Positions 41,602-53,627 of a stretch of DNA of 64,000 nucleotides are shown one piece after another. Each line of letters starts with the position of its first letter. Within the stretch, counting starts at the first letter, position 1. The notes below the pieces were generated by a model. That model was not told the DNA's origin. It ran no database searches and was given only the letters and a program-made list of their open reading frames with translations. A program made the translations under genes and the position numbers. The DNA comes from Gillisia mitskevichiae (GTDB lineage: Bacteria; Bacteroidota; Bacteroidia; Flavobacteriales; Flavobacteriaceae): the NCBI RefSeq assembly GCF_003634585.1, contig NZ_RBLG01000006.1, positions 1 to 64,000 on the forward strand, given 5' to 3'.

Positions 41602-42969
41602 ATGAAGAAGAAACTTTTAATTATTATAGTTTTAGGAGTGTTTTTTATTTCCACACCATTCTATGCTCAGATATTAAAAGGTAAAATCTTAGATAGCGAA
41701 ACTCAATTCCCAATAGAAAATGTAAATATTTATAATAAAACTACAGGATTCGGAACCACCTCAAATTCTTTGGGAGAGTTTTATTTGAATAAAGTAAAGG
41801 ATGATACAGACAGCTTAATTTTTAGTTACATTGGGTATCATACTGAAACTAAAACGATAGCTGAGTTTAAGCGGGAATCCAATTTAATTTTACTTCAGAA
41901 AAAAATAGATGGGCTAGATCTAGTAGATGTGAGCATTAAAACACTCAATGATAAAATAAATTTTCAGAAACTTGAAAATATCCCTAAAGCATTATATGCC
42001 TTCTCTGCGAATATTATCGATGGCGAACTTTTTTTAGTTGCAGGTAATGAATCTGAGGAAACAAAACAAGCCTTAAAGCTTTTGGATAGGTATTCTGATA
42101 TGGCCTTAAATGATTTTTTAAAGGCTTTAGCAAGAAGACCTAACAAAGATTGGGCGAAATACAATTCTGAAATATATAGCTATAATTTCCTCGATAAAAA
42201 ATGGGGGAAAATTAAAAGCTCAATAAAACCTAGAGCTTACCATAATTCCGAAGTTCTAAATGATAAAATTTATATCTATGGGGGAAAAACGCTTTCTACA
42301 AATCACTGGAAAGAATATTTACCTAATCAAGTTGAAATATATGATGTTAAAAGGGATACTTTACTACTTGACGAAACTAACCCACATTTAGCAATTAACT
42401 TTGCCAGTTTTACTTACGACTCTCTAATATTCTTAATGGGTGGTTCAATTAAAGAATTTGAAAACACAAAAAGAAAACATTATACAAATAAGGTTCACGT
42501 TTTCAATTCTAATACAGGATATTGGAAAGAATTAGGCTCTATGCCAGAGGCTAAAGAAACTTCAGGAGTGCTAGTAAATGATGTTTTCTATTTTATTGGT
42601 GGTTACAAAGGGGAACCAATTAAATCTATTGAAACTTATAATCTGAGAAATGGTAAATGGAAGAGGATCGGAGAATTGTTCGATCCTATGTCTAGACCTG
42701 CAATTGCTTCAAAAGATGAACGTATATATATTTATGACAACAAAAGAATTCTAGCATTCAATACATTAACTAGATCTTTAAGAGAGTTTAAAATAGATAT
42801 TGATATTTATGAGCCTAAAATGGTGGTCTATGGCAGTGATCTTTACATATTAGGAGGATTTAATAAATTTGAATTCAAACTTAAACCCTCAAATGGATTT
42901 TATAAAATTCCGATTGAAAATTTTAAAAACACAAAAATAGAAAAGCAGAGAACATTTGATAGTTTATAA
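41602..42969 (+). CDS. Secreted Kelch-propeller protein with carboxypeptidase-like regulatory domain
   Basis: The start at ATG 41602 (41587 is also possible) gives a signal peptide ending FYAQ. A CarboxypepD_reg-like beta domain follows (LKGKILDSETQFPIENVNIY... GEFYLNKV... FSYIGYHTE, about 25-105), then Kelch-type repeats (KIYIYGGKTL, IFLMGGSI, VFYFIGGYKGE, DLYILGGFNKF), enough for a propeller. It is likely a surface-binding protein. An attC-core relic precedes it. Confidence 0.8.
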   Translation: MKKKLLIIIVLGVFFISTPFYAQILKGKILDSETQFPIENVNIYNKTTGFGTTSNSLGEFYLNKVKDDTDSLIFSYIGYHTETKTIAEFKRESNLILLQKKIDGLDLVDVSIKTLNDKINFQKLENIPKALYAFSANIIDGELFLVAGNESEETKQALKLLDRYSDMALNDFLKALARRPNKDWAKYNSEIYSYNFLDKKWGKIKSSIKPRAYHNSEVLNDKIYIYGGKTLSTNHWKEYLPNQVEIYDVKRDTLLLDETNPHLAINFASFTYDSLIFLMGGSIKEFENTKRKHYTNKVHVFNSNTGYWKELGSMPEAKETSGVLVNDVFYFIGGYKGEPIKSIETYNLRNGKWKRIGELFDPMSRPAIASKDERIYIYDNKRILAFNTLTRSLREFKIDIDIYEPKMVVYGSDLYILGGFNKFEFKLKPSNGFYKIPIENFKNTKIEKQRTFDSL

Positions 42970-43142
42970 ATATGAGCAAAAGTCTTACTTATATTTTCTG
43001 GTAAAGAATGCTGCATATATAGAAATGAATCATTTAAAATTATGGATTTAACGCTGTTAAGAAATAACTATTCAGAAGAGAGAATTCTTAAATAACTCTT
43101 TAAATTGGTATTTATAAAACAGTCCATTACTTTCTCAAACAA

Positions 43143-43172
43143 AAAAGGTGATCTATTTAAAGACCACCTTTT
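43143..43172 (-). terminator. Rho-independent-type terminator of katG
   Basis: AAAAGGTGATCT and AGACCACCTTTT form a 12-bp stem with one mismatch and a short loop. It lies 34 bp past the katG stop, with a T-run on the minus strand. Confidence 0.7.
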
Positions 43173-43205
43173 AATTTAATAATTCTAAACCTTCGACCTA
43201 GAAGT

Positions 43206-45467
<2,262 letters not shown>

Positions 45468-45574
45468 TTATTCGTTTCTAAAGTTCTAATTTACAAAATT
45501 CAACTCTATAATTTTTATCTATAATTTTTATATTATCATAAATAAAATATATGGTAAGTTATAATATTCAAGCT

Positions 45575-45650
45575 TAGAGCAATTCGGTGAAAAGTGATAT
45601 TTTAGACAACTAGTAATAAATTACCAGATCAACCAGTAAATTAAGTGTTT
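45575..45650 (+). repeat. Isolated attC-core relic upstream of the SGNH gene
   Basis: ATTCGGTGAAAAGTGATATT at 45581, continuing TTAGACAACTAGTAA, matches the left core of attC. The rest is worn away. Confidence 0.6.
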
Positions 45651-45695
45651 GAATGCTAGCTAAAATTAACTCAGATTTAGATCAAAATTTTAAAT

Positions 45696-46325
45696 ATGAA
45701 TAAATTCATAATACTGTTCTTCACCTTAATAACTATTCATTTTAGTTCAGAAAATAAACAGAAGATTGATGCTAATACTTCAAAAAAAGAGTTCAATATT
45801 TTATTCGTTGGGAACAGTCTCACTTATACGAATGATCTTCCAGCTCTTGTAAAGAAAACCGCTAAGCTTAAAGGAATAGAAGTAGAAACCACTATGATCG
45901 CATTTCCTAACTACGCTATAACAGATCATTGGAGTGATGGAAAAGTCCAAAAATTGATTAAAAGCAAAAAATATGATTTTGTAATTATTCAACAAGGTCC
46001 TTCTTCTCAAAATAATGGAAGGAAAATGCTTATTGACTATGGTAAAAAGTATAGCCGTCTATCTAAATTAAACAAGACTAAACTTTGCTATTTCATGGTG
46101 TGGCCATCTATAGATAACTACCATACTTTTGATGGGGTTATAAATAATTATAAGGATGCAGCATCTATAAATAATTCAATTTTACTTCCGGTGGGTGAAA
46201 TTTGGAAAGCGTATATTGAAAGCACTAATAATTTTGAATATTATAGTTCAGATGGCTTCCATCCTTCATTATCGGGTAGTCAAGCTGCAGCAACAGTTAT
46301 TGTTGAATCATTATTTGGCAAATAA
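45696..46325 (+). CDS. SGNH-type hydrolase, secreted
   Basis: The product has 209 residues with an N-terminal signal (FTLITIHFSS). NILFVGNSLTYTNDLP carries the nucleophile Ser of an SGNH/GDSL-like block I, and YYSSDGFHPSLSGSQ gives the Asp-x-x-His of block V. An IIQQGPSSQN segment fits block III. It is probably an esterase or deacetylase in the periplasm. An attC-core relic lies about 90 bp upstream. Confidence 0.82.
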   Translation: MNKFIILFFTLITIHFSSENKQKIDANTSKKEFNILFVGNSLTYTNDLPALVKKTAKLKGIEVETTMIAFPNYAITDHWSDGKVQKLIKSKKYDFVIIQQGPSSQNNGRKMLIDYGKKYSRLSKLNKTKLCYFMVWPSIDNYHTFDGVINNYKDAASINNSILLPVGEIWKAYIESTNNFEYYSSDGFHPSLSGSQAAATVIVESLFGK

Positions 46326-46395
46326 TTACAAGAATATAATAAGCCTAATCAATTTTTTAATTATTATAATCTGTTATTAATTGAATCGATTCGGA

Positions 46396-47070
46396 TTAAG
46401 ACAATAGTTTATCGGCAAAATAATTCAGCATTGTTTCTACCTCATCCACATTATTCCCGTTAACCGAAATGTCTGTTAATCTAGGAAGATGCTTTGCGAA
46501 ATATATATGATTGTTAGACATCTCAAAAAGATTAGTGGCTAACGCATAGGGATATTTAAATTGTGGATTGATCTCCGATATAACATTAGATACCGTTGTT
46601 GCTAAATTTTTATAGCTTTTAAAAAAACCTTTAGAATTTTCTTTATCTACATCTTTGGTAAGGTATGCTTTAACCCCTTCAGAAATAACAATATTATGGA
46701 GTTTGCTTTCATTTACATACTCTACGCCTGGATTATCCTTTGAAGCAAAGACAAAAGAATGTATTATGGTCTTAAGTTTAACTTTCGCATCACTTACATT
46801 CATGGTATTTATCTGTATAAGATAGCTTACCCATTCCCAATACCAGTTCACTAAGAATATCAATAATAAATGTTTGTTTTCAAAATAACGGTAGATAGAA
46901 GCTTCAGTAGAACCAATTCTTTCTGCTAGCTTTTTAAAGGTGAAAGACTCAAAACCACATTCATCTATTAATAGAATGCTATGCTGAATAATATTTTTTC
47001 CAAGTTTTGAATCTTGTGGATTCTTAAGATATAAACCCTCATTTAAAGAAAATCTTATTTGTATGCTCAT
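46396..47070 (-). CDS. TetR-family transcriptional regulator
   Basis: The product has 224 residues. The N-terminal helix-turn-helix is GFESFTFKKLAERIGSTEASIYRYFENKHLLL (about 38-69), typical TetR/AcrR; the rest is a helical ligand domain. It is divergent from the SulP/carbonic-anhydrase operon with about 170 bp between, so it may control that operon (inference from position). Confidence 0.88.
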   Translation of the reverse strand: MSIQIRFSLNEGLYLKNPQDSKLGKNIIQHSILLIDECGFESFTFKKLAERIGSTEASIYRYFENKHLLLIFLVNWYWEWVSYLIQINTMNVSDAKVKLKTIIHSFVFASKDNPGVEYVNESKLHNIVISEGVKAYLTKDVDKENSKGFFKSYKNLATTVSNVISEINPQFKYPYALATNLFEMSNNHIYFAKHLPRLTDISVNGNNVDEVETMLNYFADKLLS

Positions 47071-47197
47071 AGTTCTATGAATGTAAAACCAATTTAGATA
47101 TTAAACTAATTCATGTTAAGCTGTGATTAAAAATTCAAAGGTACAAAAGGATAACAATTTTTTATGATAGCTTTACTATCATTTTAAAAAGTATTAT

Positions 47198-47205
47198 TAT
47201 ATTTG
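47198..47205 (+). promoter_or_regulatory. -7 box of the SulP operon
   Basis: TATATTTG matches the Bacteroidetes -7 element TAnnTTTG, 36 bp before the SulP start. No clear TTG is seen at the -33 position. Confidence 0.5.
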
Positions 47206-47241
47206 TGCCTGAAATTTGAATAATTACATAATATTAAGACT

Positions 47242-48834
47242 ATGAATAATAATATTTTTTCACATTTAAAGAATGACATCCCATCCAGTATCGTGGTGTT
47301 TTTTGTAGCACTTCCTCTATGTTTAGGAATTGCTCTTGCCAGTGGAGCTCCACTCTTTTCTGGTTTGATAGCGGGAATAGTTGGAGGTATTGTTGTTGGT
47401 GCATTAAGCGGATCTAAAATTGGAGTAAGTGGTCCTGCTGCTGGATTAGCTGCCATTGTATTAACAGCAATAGGAACTTTAGGCGGATTCGAAAATTTTC
47501 TGCTAGCCGTGGTATTAGGTGGGGTTATTCAACTGCTTTTTGGAGTTCTAAAAGCTGGAATTATTGGATATTATTTTCCTTCCTCTGTAATTAAAGGGAT
47601 GCTTACAGGAATTGGAATTATAATCATTTTAAAACAAATTCCACATTTTTTTGGTTACGATGCAGATCCGCAAGGGGATTTTGCTTTTATTCAAATTGAT
47701 GGGGAAAACACCTTTTCTGAACTATTTAAAATGGTGAATTATATTAAACCTGGTTCTGCCTTAATAGGTATTATAGGTTTATTTATTCTACTTTTATGGG
47801 ATAAGGTATTGTCTAAAAAGTCTAAAGTTTTCCAAGTGATCCAAGGACCTTTAGTAGCAGTAGCTGCAGGTATTATCTTTTACTTAGTTACAAAATCTAA
47901 CGATGCATTTGCTATTTCTCAATCTCATTTAGTTAGTGTGCCTGTACCAGAAGATCTTTCCTCATTTATAGGTCAATTTAGTTTTCCGAACTTTGGAGCA
48001 ATTGGAAATCCAGAAATATGGGTTGTTGCATTCACTATTGCTTTAGTTGCAAGTTTAGAAACATTATTATGTGTAGAAGCAACAGATAAGTTAGATCCGC
48101 ATAAAAATGTAACTCCAACCAATAGAGAATTACTAGCTCAAGGAACTGGTAACATTTTATCTGGAATGATTGGTGGTTTACCAATTACTCAAGTAATCGT
48201 TAGAAGTTCAGCTAACATTCAGTCTGGAGGTAGAACTAAATTATCTGCGATCCTTCACGGTTTCCTTTTGTTACTATCTGTTATGGTAATTCCTAACCTA
48301 TTAAATATGATCCCGCTTTCTGTATTAGCTGCTATCTTATTGATCGTAGGTTATAAATTAGCAAAGCCTGCATTATTTAAAACCATGTACAATCTAGGCT
48401 GGAAACAATCCATACCATTTACAGTTACTGTTTTAGGAATTGTATTTATTGATCTTCTTTACGGAATTGGATTAGGATTAGCTGTAGGAATTGTGGTGAT
48501 ATTAATAAAGAGCTACCAAAATTCACACTTCTTACACAAAGAAGGGGAAGGTGAAGCTAACGGAATAGTTAAAATGACTTTAGCTGAAGAAGTTACCTTT
48601 TTCAATAAAGGAGCCATTTTAAAAGAACTGGAAAATTTGCCTGAAAATTCCAAATTAGAATTAGATGTTAGAAAAACCAGATATTTGGATAATGATATAA
48701 TAGAAATTTTAGAAGACTTTGCTTTCAAGGCAAAAGAACGAAACATAGATATAAAATTGATTTCTGAACGTGGCATTGTAGAAAACCCTCCTAGCTATAT
48801 TCAATTCTTTAAACTCAGACCCAAATCAGCATAA
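47242..48834 (+). CDS. SulP-family anion (probably bicarbonate) transporter
   Basis: The product has 530 residues with a dozen or so membrane segments. KIGVSGPAAGLAAIVLTAI and ETLLCVEATDKLDP... GNILSGMIGGLPITQVIVRSSANIQSGGRTKLSAI are SulP signatures. A shorter STAS-like domain ends the protein (KGAILKELENLPENSKLELDVRKTRYLDNDIIEIL). The carbonic anhydrase gene follows 25 bp later, which strongly suggests bicarbonate as substrate. Confidence 0.92.
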   Translation: MNNNIFSHLKNDIPSSIVVFFVALPLCLGIALASGAPLFSGLIAGIVGGIVVGALSGSKIGVSGPAAGLAAIVLTAIGTLGGFENFLLAVVLGGVIQLLFGVLKAGIIGYYFPSSVIKGMLTGIGIIIILKQIPHFFGYDADPQGDFAFIQIDGENTFSELFKMVNYIKPGSALIGIIGLFILLLWDKVLSKKSKVFQVIQGPLVAVAAGIIFYLVTKSNDAFAISQSHLVSVPVPEDLSSFIGQFSFPNFGAIGNPEIWVVAFTIALVASLETLLCVEATDKLDPHKNVTPTNRELLAQGTGNILSGMIGGLPITQVIVRSSANIQSGGRTKLSAILHGFLLLLSVMVIPNLLNMIPLSVLAAILLIVGYKLAKPALFKTMYNLGWKQSIPFTVTVLGIVFIDLLYGIGLGLAVGIVVILIKSYQNSHFLHKEGEGEANGIVKMTLAEEVTFFNKGAILKELENLPENSKLELDVRKTRYLDNDIIEILEDFAFKAKERNIDIKLISERGIVENPPSYIQFFKLRPKSA

Positions 48835-48859
48835 AATAAATAATATAAAAAGATAAATT

Positions 48860-49489
48860 ATGAAAGCACACACTAAAGAAACACAGGCTACAATGACACC
48901 GGATAAGGCATTAAACTTTTTAAGAGAAGGTAATGTTAGATTCCAAAATAATTTAAAAGCAAATAGAAATCTTTTGGAGCAGGTAAATGATACCAGTGAT
49001 GGGCAATTCCCTTTTGCAACAATATTAAGTTGCATAGATTCGAGAGTTTCGGCGGAGTTGGTTTTTGATCAAGGACTCGGTGATATTTTTAGTGTTCGTA
49101 TTGCAGGTAATTTTGTGAACGAGGACATACTAGGTAGTATGGAATTTGCCTGTAAACTTGCAGGTACTAAACTAATTGTAGTCTTAGGTCATACCGCTTG
49201 TGGAGCAGTAAAAGGCGCTTGTGATGATGCTAAATTAGGTAACCTAACAAATATGTTGGCGAAAATTAAACCAGCAGTAGAAGCCGTTAAAGAGCCTCAA
49301 GATATTAGTTTACGTAATTCTTCAAATTCAGAATTTGTAGACAATGTTTCAGCAAAAAATGTACAACTAACCATAGATAGGATCTTGAAAGAAAGTGATG
49401 TACTAGCAGAAATGCAAAGCAATGGAGATATTAAAATTGTTGGAGCCATGTACGACATCAATACTGGAGAAGTTAATTTTTATGAATAA
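48860..49489 (+). CDS. Beta-class carbonic anhydrase
   Basis: The product has 209 residues. The zinc and catalytic motifs are ATILSCIDSRVSAELVFDQG (Cys, Asp-Arg pair) and IVVLGHTACGAVKGAC (His and second Cys), plus IFSVRIAGNFVNEDILGSMEFA. It interconverts CO2 and bicarbonate in the cytoplasm. It lies in one operon with SulP and the DUF2490 gene, so the set probably takes up and balances inorganic carbon. Confidence 0.95.
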   Translation: MKAHTKETQATMTPDKALNFLREGNVRFQNNLKANRNLLEQVNDTSDGQFPFATILSCIDSRVSAELVFDQGLGDIFSVRIAGNFVNEDILGSMEFACKLAGTKLIVVLGHTACGAVKGACDDAKLGNLTNMLAKIKPAVEAVKEPQDISLRNSSNSEFVDNVSAKNVQLTIDRILKESDVLAEMQSNGDIKIVGAMYDINTGEVNFYE

Positions 49490-49491
49490 AA

Positions 49492-50178
49492 ATGAAACCT
49501 AAACTAGAATTAAAGAACAAAATTAAAATTGTAGCATTAACCTTAGGGTTGATGCTACCTTTTTTAACACAAGCTCAAGAAAGTGGTCTAGGAAATTGGA
49601 TGATCTATATTGGAAATAAGAAGATAAATAAAAGCTGGAACCTTCATCATGAAGTTCAATATAGAAATTACAATGCACTGGGGGATTTGGAAATGTTACT
49701 TTTAAGAGCCGGATTAGGTTATACTTTTAATGAGGCTAAGATCAATTTCTTAATAGGTTATGGCTATATTTTATCTAAGAACTATCTGTTAGATAGTGAT
49801 GACAAAATATCTATAAATGAACATCGGATTTTTCAGCAATTAACTTCCAAACAAAACATAGGGATCGTTCAAGTTAATCATCGATACCGTTTCGAACAAC
49901 GATTTGTTGAAGAGGACTATAAAATGAGATTTAGATATTTCCTCGGTTTAAATATTCCTTTTAAAAACACAGAAGGTGTCAAGGAAAAATTCTACTTATC
50001 TGCTTACAATGAAATATTCTTAAATACTGAATCTTCAATTTTCGATAGGAATAGAGTTTATGGAGTACTAGGTTATCATCTTAACAAAAATATACGATTG
50101 GAGTTAGGGTATATGAACCAGTTTTTTGAAACGCGAAGTCGCGATCAAATCAATATTGTCACCTTCGTTAACTTTTAA
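49492..50178 (+). CDS. DUF2490 outer-membrane-type protein
   Basis: The product has 228 residues: a signal peptide (LPFLTQAQ, about 29) and then the DUF2490 layout GLGNWMIYIGNKKINKSWNLHHEVQYRNY, with strand-rich sequence ending in an aromatic residue (VTFVNF), as in outer-membrane barrels. It begins two bases after the carbonic anhydrase stop and is surely co-transcribed. Its role in the operon is unknown; a porin-like function is possible. Confidence 0.82.
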   Translation: MKPKLELKNKIKIVALTLGLMLPFLTQAQESGLGNWMIYIGNKKINKSWNLHHEVQYRNYNALGDLEMLLLRAGLGYTFNEAKINFLIGYGYILSKNYLLDSDDKISINEHRIFQQLTSKQNIGIVQVNHRYRFEQRFVEEDYKMRFRYFLGLNIPFKNTEGVKEKFYLSAYNEIFLNTESSIFDRNRVYGVLGYHLNKNIRLELGYMNQFFETRSRDQINIVTFVNF

Positions 50179-50207
50179 TTGTAAAGATTATTCATAAACT
50201 TCTCAAT

Positions 50208-50345
50208 ATGGGTTAGTCCCAAATTGCTGATATTCCGGTAAAAAGTGATATTTTAGGGACTCCGTAACAATTAATTAGGCCAACATTCGAATTACCTATA
50301 AGACTGTTCCTCTACTCCACGCTTCTTGGATAACTCAAGGCTCTT
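50208..50345 (+). repeat. Isolated attC-like relic upstream of the M28 peptidase gene
   Basis: GTAAAAAGTGATATTTTAGG at 50238, then CTCCGTAACAATTAATTAGG, CTCTACTCCACGCTTCTTGG and ACTCAAGGCTCTTGG, in attC order. One of the better relics. Confidence 0.65.
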
Positions 50346-50373
50346 GGAGATAATTTACTTAGAAAAATCGTTT

Positions 50374-51990
50374 ATGAGAAATTGTTTAAAGTTTTTAGTA
50401 ATAATACTTTTTATAGGTTGTGAGAACAACAAAAAAGAAGCTTCTAATTTAGTAGAAGTAAATCAAACCACTATAGCTAATCATATCGAGAGGCTGGCTT
50501 CAAATGAGTTTTTAGGAAGAAAACCATTTACCGAAGGCGAAGAGAAAACAGTGAACTATTTAAAAGCTGAATTCGAAAAATTAGGGCTTGAGCCTGGAAA
50601 TGCTGATAGTTTTTTTCAAGATGTTCCCATGGTGGAAATTACAGGAACCCCTTCTGAAAATATGCTTATTTCCGGAAAAAATGATAGCTTCAATTTAAAA
50701 TATTTAAAAGATTTTGTTGCAACCACTAACAAAGCAGTAGAGAATGTAAACCTAAAAAACTCCGAACTAGTTTTTGCAGGCTATGGAATAGTTGCTCCTG
50801 AATATGGATGGAATGATTATAAAGGAATTGATTGGGAAGGAAAAACTGCTGTTGTATTAATTAATGATCCTGGATTTAAATCTGCAGATTCTACTTTATT
50901 TAAAGGAAATGAAATGACCTATTATGGAAGATGGACCTATAAATATGAAGAAGCTGCTAGACAAGGCGCTTCCGGATTGATCATTATACATGATACCGAG
51001 CCAGCCTCATATGGCTGGAATGTAATAGAATCTAGTTGGAGCGGAGCTCAATTAACTATTGAAAGTGATTCTCCTCTATTAAATATTGAATCATGGATAA
51101 GTAGCGAAAGTGCAAAAAAAATGTTCGAAGTTTCAGCAATGAAAGATCAAGATTATAAAGCTCTATCCAGAGATAAAAACTTTAAACCAATTCCTTTAGA
51201 TTTAAAAGTTTCTGTTTCCATTCAAAATAAGATCAAAAAAGACATTTCAAAGAATGTAGTAGCAATGATACTTGGCACAGACAGGAAAGATGAAGTGATC
51301 GTGTATTCTGCACATTGGGATCATTTAGGTGTGGGAAAAGCAATTGATGGGGATTCCATTTACAATGGAGCGGTAGACAATGCGTCTGGAACAGCAGGTT
51401 TATTGGCATTGGCAGAAGCCTACAAAAAAAGTTCGCCTACAAAACGTTCTATAGTTTTCATTGCCCTTACTGGAGAAGAGCAAGGATTATTAGGTTCAGC
51501 ATATTATGCAGAAAATCCAATTTTTGATCCTAAAAAAACGGTAGCCAATATAAATATGGATGCATTAGCTAGTCCAGGAAAGATGAAAGATCTTACAATT
51601 ACTGGTTATGGCCAATCCGAAATGGATGAATATGCCGAGGAGGCCGCAATTGCCCAGGATAGATACATTATTCCTGATCCAGAATCTGAAAAAGGATATT
51701 TTTTTAGATCAGATCATTTTAATTTTGCGAAAATTGGAATTCCTGCTTTATACGCCAGTGGAACTTACGAAGGCTTTGATACTAGTATCGAAGAAATTAA
51801 AAAGTTAAATGACAATTATAATACTTATAAATATCATCAACCTTCAGATGAATACAATGCTGAAACAACAGAATTAAGCGGAATTCAATTAGATCTTCAA
51901 CTGTTTTTTAATGTAGGCTTTAAATTAGCTAACGAAGATTATTTTCCAAAATGGTACGATGGGAGTGAATTTAAAGCTGCTAGAAAATAA
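50374..51990 (+). CDS. M28-family metallopeptidase lipoprotein
   Basis: Starting at ATG 50374, the product is 538 residues; the longer frame includes the repeat relic. Lipoprotein signal MRNCLKFLVIILFIGC. A PA domain in the middle (about 145-245) is inserted before the zinc peptidase domain: VIVYSAHWDHLGVG (His), NGAVDNASGTAGLLALAEA (Asp), IALTGEEQGLLGSAYYA (Glu-Glu), NINMDALA (Asp), and the late His in YKYHQPSDEY. It removes residues from peptides outside the inner membrane. Confidence 0.9.
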   Translation: MRNCLKFLVIILFIGCENNKKEASNLVEVNQTTIANHIERLASNEFLGRKPFTEGEEKTVNYLKAEFEKLGLEPGNADSFFQDVPMVEITGTPSENMLISGKNDSFNLKYLKDFVATTNKAVENVNLKNSELVFAGYGIVAPEYGWNDYKGIDWEGKTAVVLINDPGFKSADSTLFKGNEMTYYGRWTYKYEEAARQGASGLIIIHDTEPASYGWNVIESSWSGAQLTIESDSPLLNIESWISSESAKKMFEVSAMKDQDYKALSRDKNFKPIPLDLKVSVSIQNKIKKDISKNVVAMILGTDRKDEVIVYSAHWDHLGVGKAIDGDSIYNGAVDNASGTAGLLALAEAYKKSSPTKRSIVFIALTGEEQGLLGSAYYAENPIFDPKKTVANINMDALASPGKMKDLTITGYGQSEMDEYAEEAAIAQDRYIIPDPESEKGYFFRSDHFNFAKIGIPALYASGTYEGFDTSIEEIKKLNDNYNTYKYHQPSDEYNAETTELSGIQLDLQLFFNVGFKLANEDYFPKWYDGSEFKAARK

Positions 51991-52050
51991 GCCTGACTAA
52001 TAATCACCAATAAGATTTTAATTCCTAAAAAATTCCTTTAAAGCAATTCA

Positions 52051-52081
52051 TTGTTTGTCATATCTAAGAATTTTATATTTG
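52051..52081 (+). promoter_or_regulatory. Promoter of the ClC gene
   Basis: TTG at 52051 and TATATTTG at 52074-52081 with a 20-bp spacer fit the Bacteroidetes promoter. The ATG at 52096 follows at once, which rules out the longer reading frame. Confidence 0.65.
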
Positions 52082-52095
52082 ACAAAATATCTGAA

Positions 52096-53376
52096 ATGAA
52101 ATTGCACCGAAGGCGAAAATTAATTAGCTATCTAAATATATTAGATCAACCAATTAGTTTCAACCCCTTTGTATTTAGTCGCACTTTCTTATTATGGGCA
52201 TTATTAGGCTTAATTGGTGGCCTAATTGCAGGTATCTATTGGATAATCCTGGAGTTTTTAACCCACCAAATAGCTGTTTTTGAAGGTTGGCAAGTAATCC
52301 CTGTAATGTCTGTTTGTGGTCTATTAGCAGGATTAATTATACATTTTATTGGGGATCCTGGAGAAATTCATTTAATAGTAGATAATATTAAGTTCAATAA
52401 AGGAAAGCTCGACCCCAAGAATAATCCCTCCATGATCTTATCTTCTTTACTATGTGTAGCCTCTGGCGGCAGTTTAGGTCCTGAAGCTCCTTTAGTACAA
52501 GTTACTGGCTCTACCGGAACTTGGCTTGGTAAAATATTTAGGCTTAAAGGAGAAGAATTAAGATCTCTAAGTATTGCAGGAATGGCATCTGGATTTACGG
52601 CATTATTTGGTGCACCATTGGGTGGGAGTTTATTTTCATTAGAAATCTTACATCATAAACATGCGCTCGAATATTACAAGGCGATAATACCTGCTTTAGT
52701 TGCAAGTTGTTTTAGTTACGTGATATTTGCTCTAGTTGTTCACTTAGGGCTTGGCGCCGTTTGGAACTTATCTGCTTATGAATATTCTGGAATATTTGAT
52801 TTTGGAAGTGCAATACTTTTTGCAATAATAGCTACTGCAATTGGCTGGGGGTTTATTTATTGTGTAAAGTTTTTCAAGTTTCTATTTAAAAAACAGGAAA
52901 CACCAATCTACATAAAAACCTTAATTGGTGGAATTTTATTAGGGGTAATTTCCTATTACCTACCTATTACTAGATACTTTGGTCACCACGAATTAAATGA
53001 ATTACTTATAAATGATCTTGATTTAAATTTATTACTACTGATTTTGTTTTTTAAAATTGTTGCTATTTCTATTACCGTAACTTCAGGCTGGAGAGGTGGG
53101 TTTATTATCCCATTGTTTTTTGTTGGCGCAACTTTAGGCTTGATCATTCATCAAATATTTCCAGGTACAAATCTCACGTTAGCAATAATAAGTTGCATGG
53201 CAGCCATAAATGTATGTGTGACTAGAACTCCTATGAGCACTACTATTTTGCTGGCAACTTTAACTGGGTTCTCATATTTTATCCCTATACTATTTGCAAG
53301 CTTAACAGGTTATTTCTTAGCACCAAAAATTCCATTTATAAGTTCTCAAATGGGAATTGGAGAAATAAACACCTAA
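52096..53376 (+). CDS. ClC-family chloride channel/transporter
   Basis: Starting at ATG 52096, the product is 426 residues. ClC signatures: SGGSLGPEAPLVQVTGSTGTW, FTALFGAPLGGSLFSLE and SGWRGGFIIPLFFVGATLG, plus about ten or more hydrophobic helices. It moves chloride or similar anions across the inner membrane. No C-terminal CBS domains are present. It is monocistronic, with a promoter just upstream. Confidence 0.92.
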   Translation: MKLHRRRKLISYLNILDQPISFNPFVFSRTFLLWALLGLIGGLIAGIYWIILEFLTHQIAVFEGWQVIPVMSVCGLLAGLIIHFIGDPGEIHLIVDNIKFNKGKLDPKNNPSMILSSLLCVASGGSLGPEAPLVQVTGSTGTWLGKIFRLKGEELRSLSIAGMASGFTALFGAPLGGSLFSLEILHHKHALEYYKAIIPALVASCFSYVIFALVVHLGLGAVWNLSAYEYSGIFDFGSAILFAIIATAIGWGFIYCVKFFKFLFKKQETPIYIKTLIGGILLGVISYYLPITRYFGHHELNELLINDLDLNLLLLILFFKIVAISITVTSGWRGGFIIPLFFVGATLGLIIHQIFPGTNLTLAIISCMAAINVCVTRTPMSTTILLATLTGFSYFIPILFASLTGYFLAPKIPFISSQMGIGEINT

Positions 53377-53582
53377 CTCTTCCCAAGAATACTGATTATT
53401 TATAGTTACTTTTTGGAACCGCCAACCTATTACGAATTTCAATTTATTCTGAAATTAATAGAAAGGGATGATCTTAAATTATTTGAGTGATTAATTGGTA
53501 TTAATAAGTCCTAAAACCTTTTAATTAAAAGCTTTCCCCTATAAACTGAAGAACAATATTTAACAGTACGAATTTATTATAA

Positions 53583-53613
53583 GCCTCTAACCCAATCCTA
53601 TTAGGCTAGAGAC
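53583..53613 (-). terminator. Probable terminator of the NTF2-like gene
   Basis: GCCTCTAACCC and GGCTAGAGAC face each other in an imperfect stem directly past the stop codon of the minus-strand gene. No strong T-run follows. Confidence 0.4.
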
Positions 53614-53627
53614 ATTTAATTAAGTTG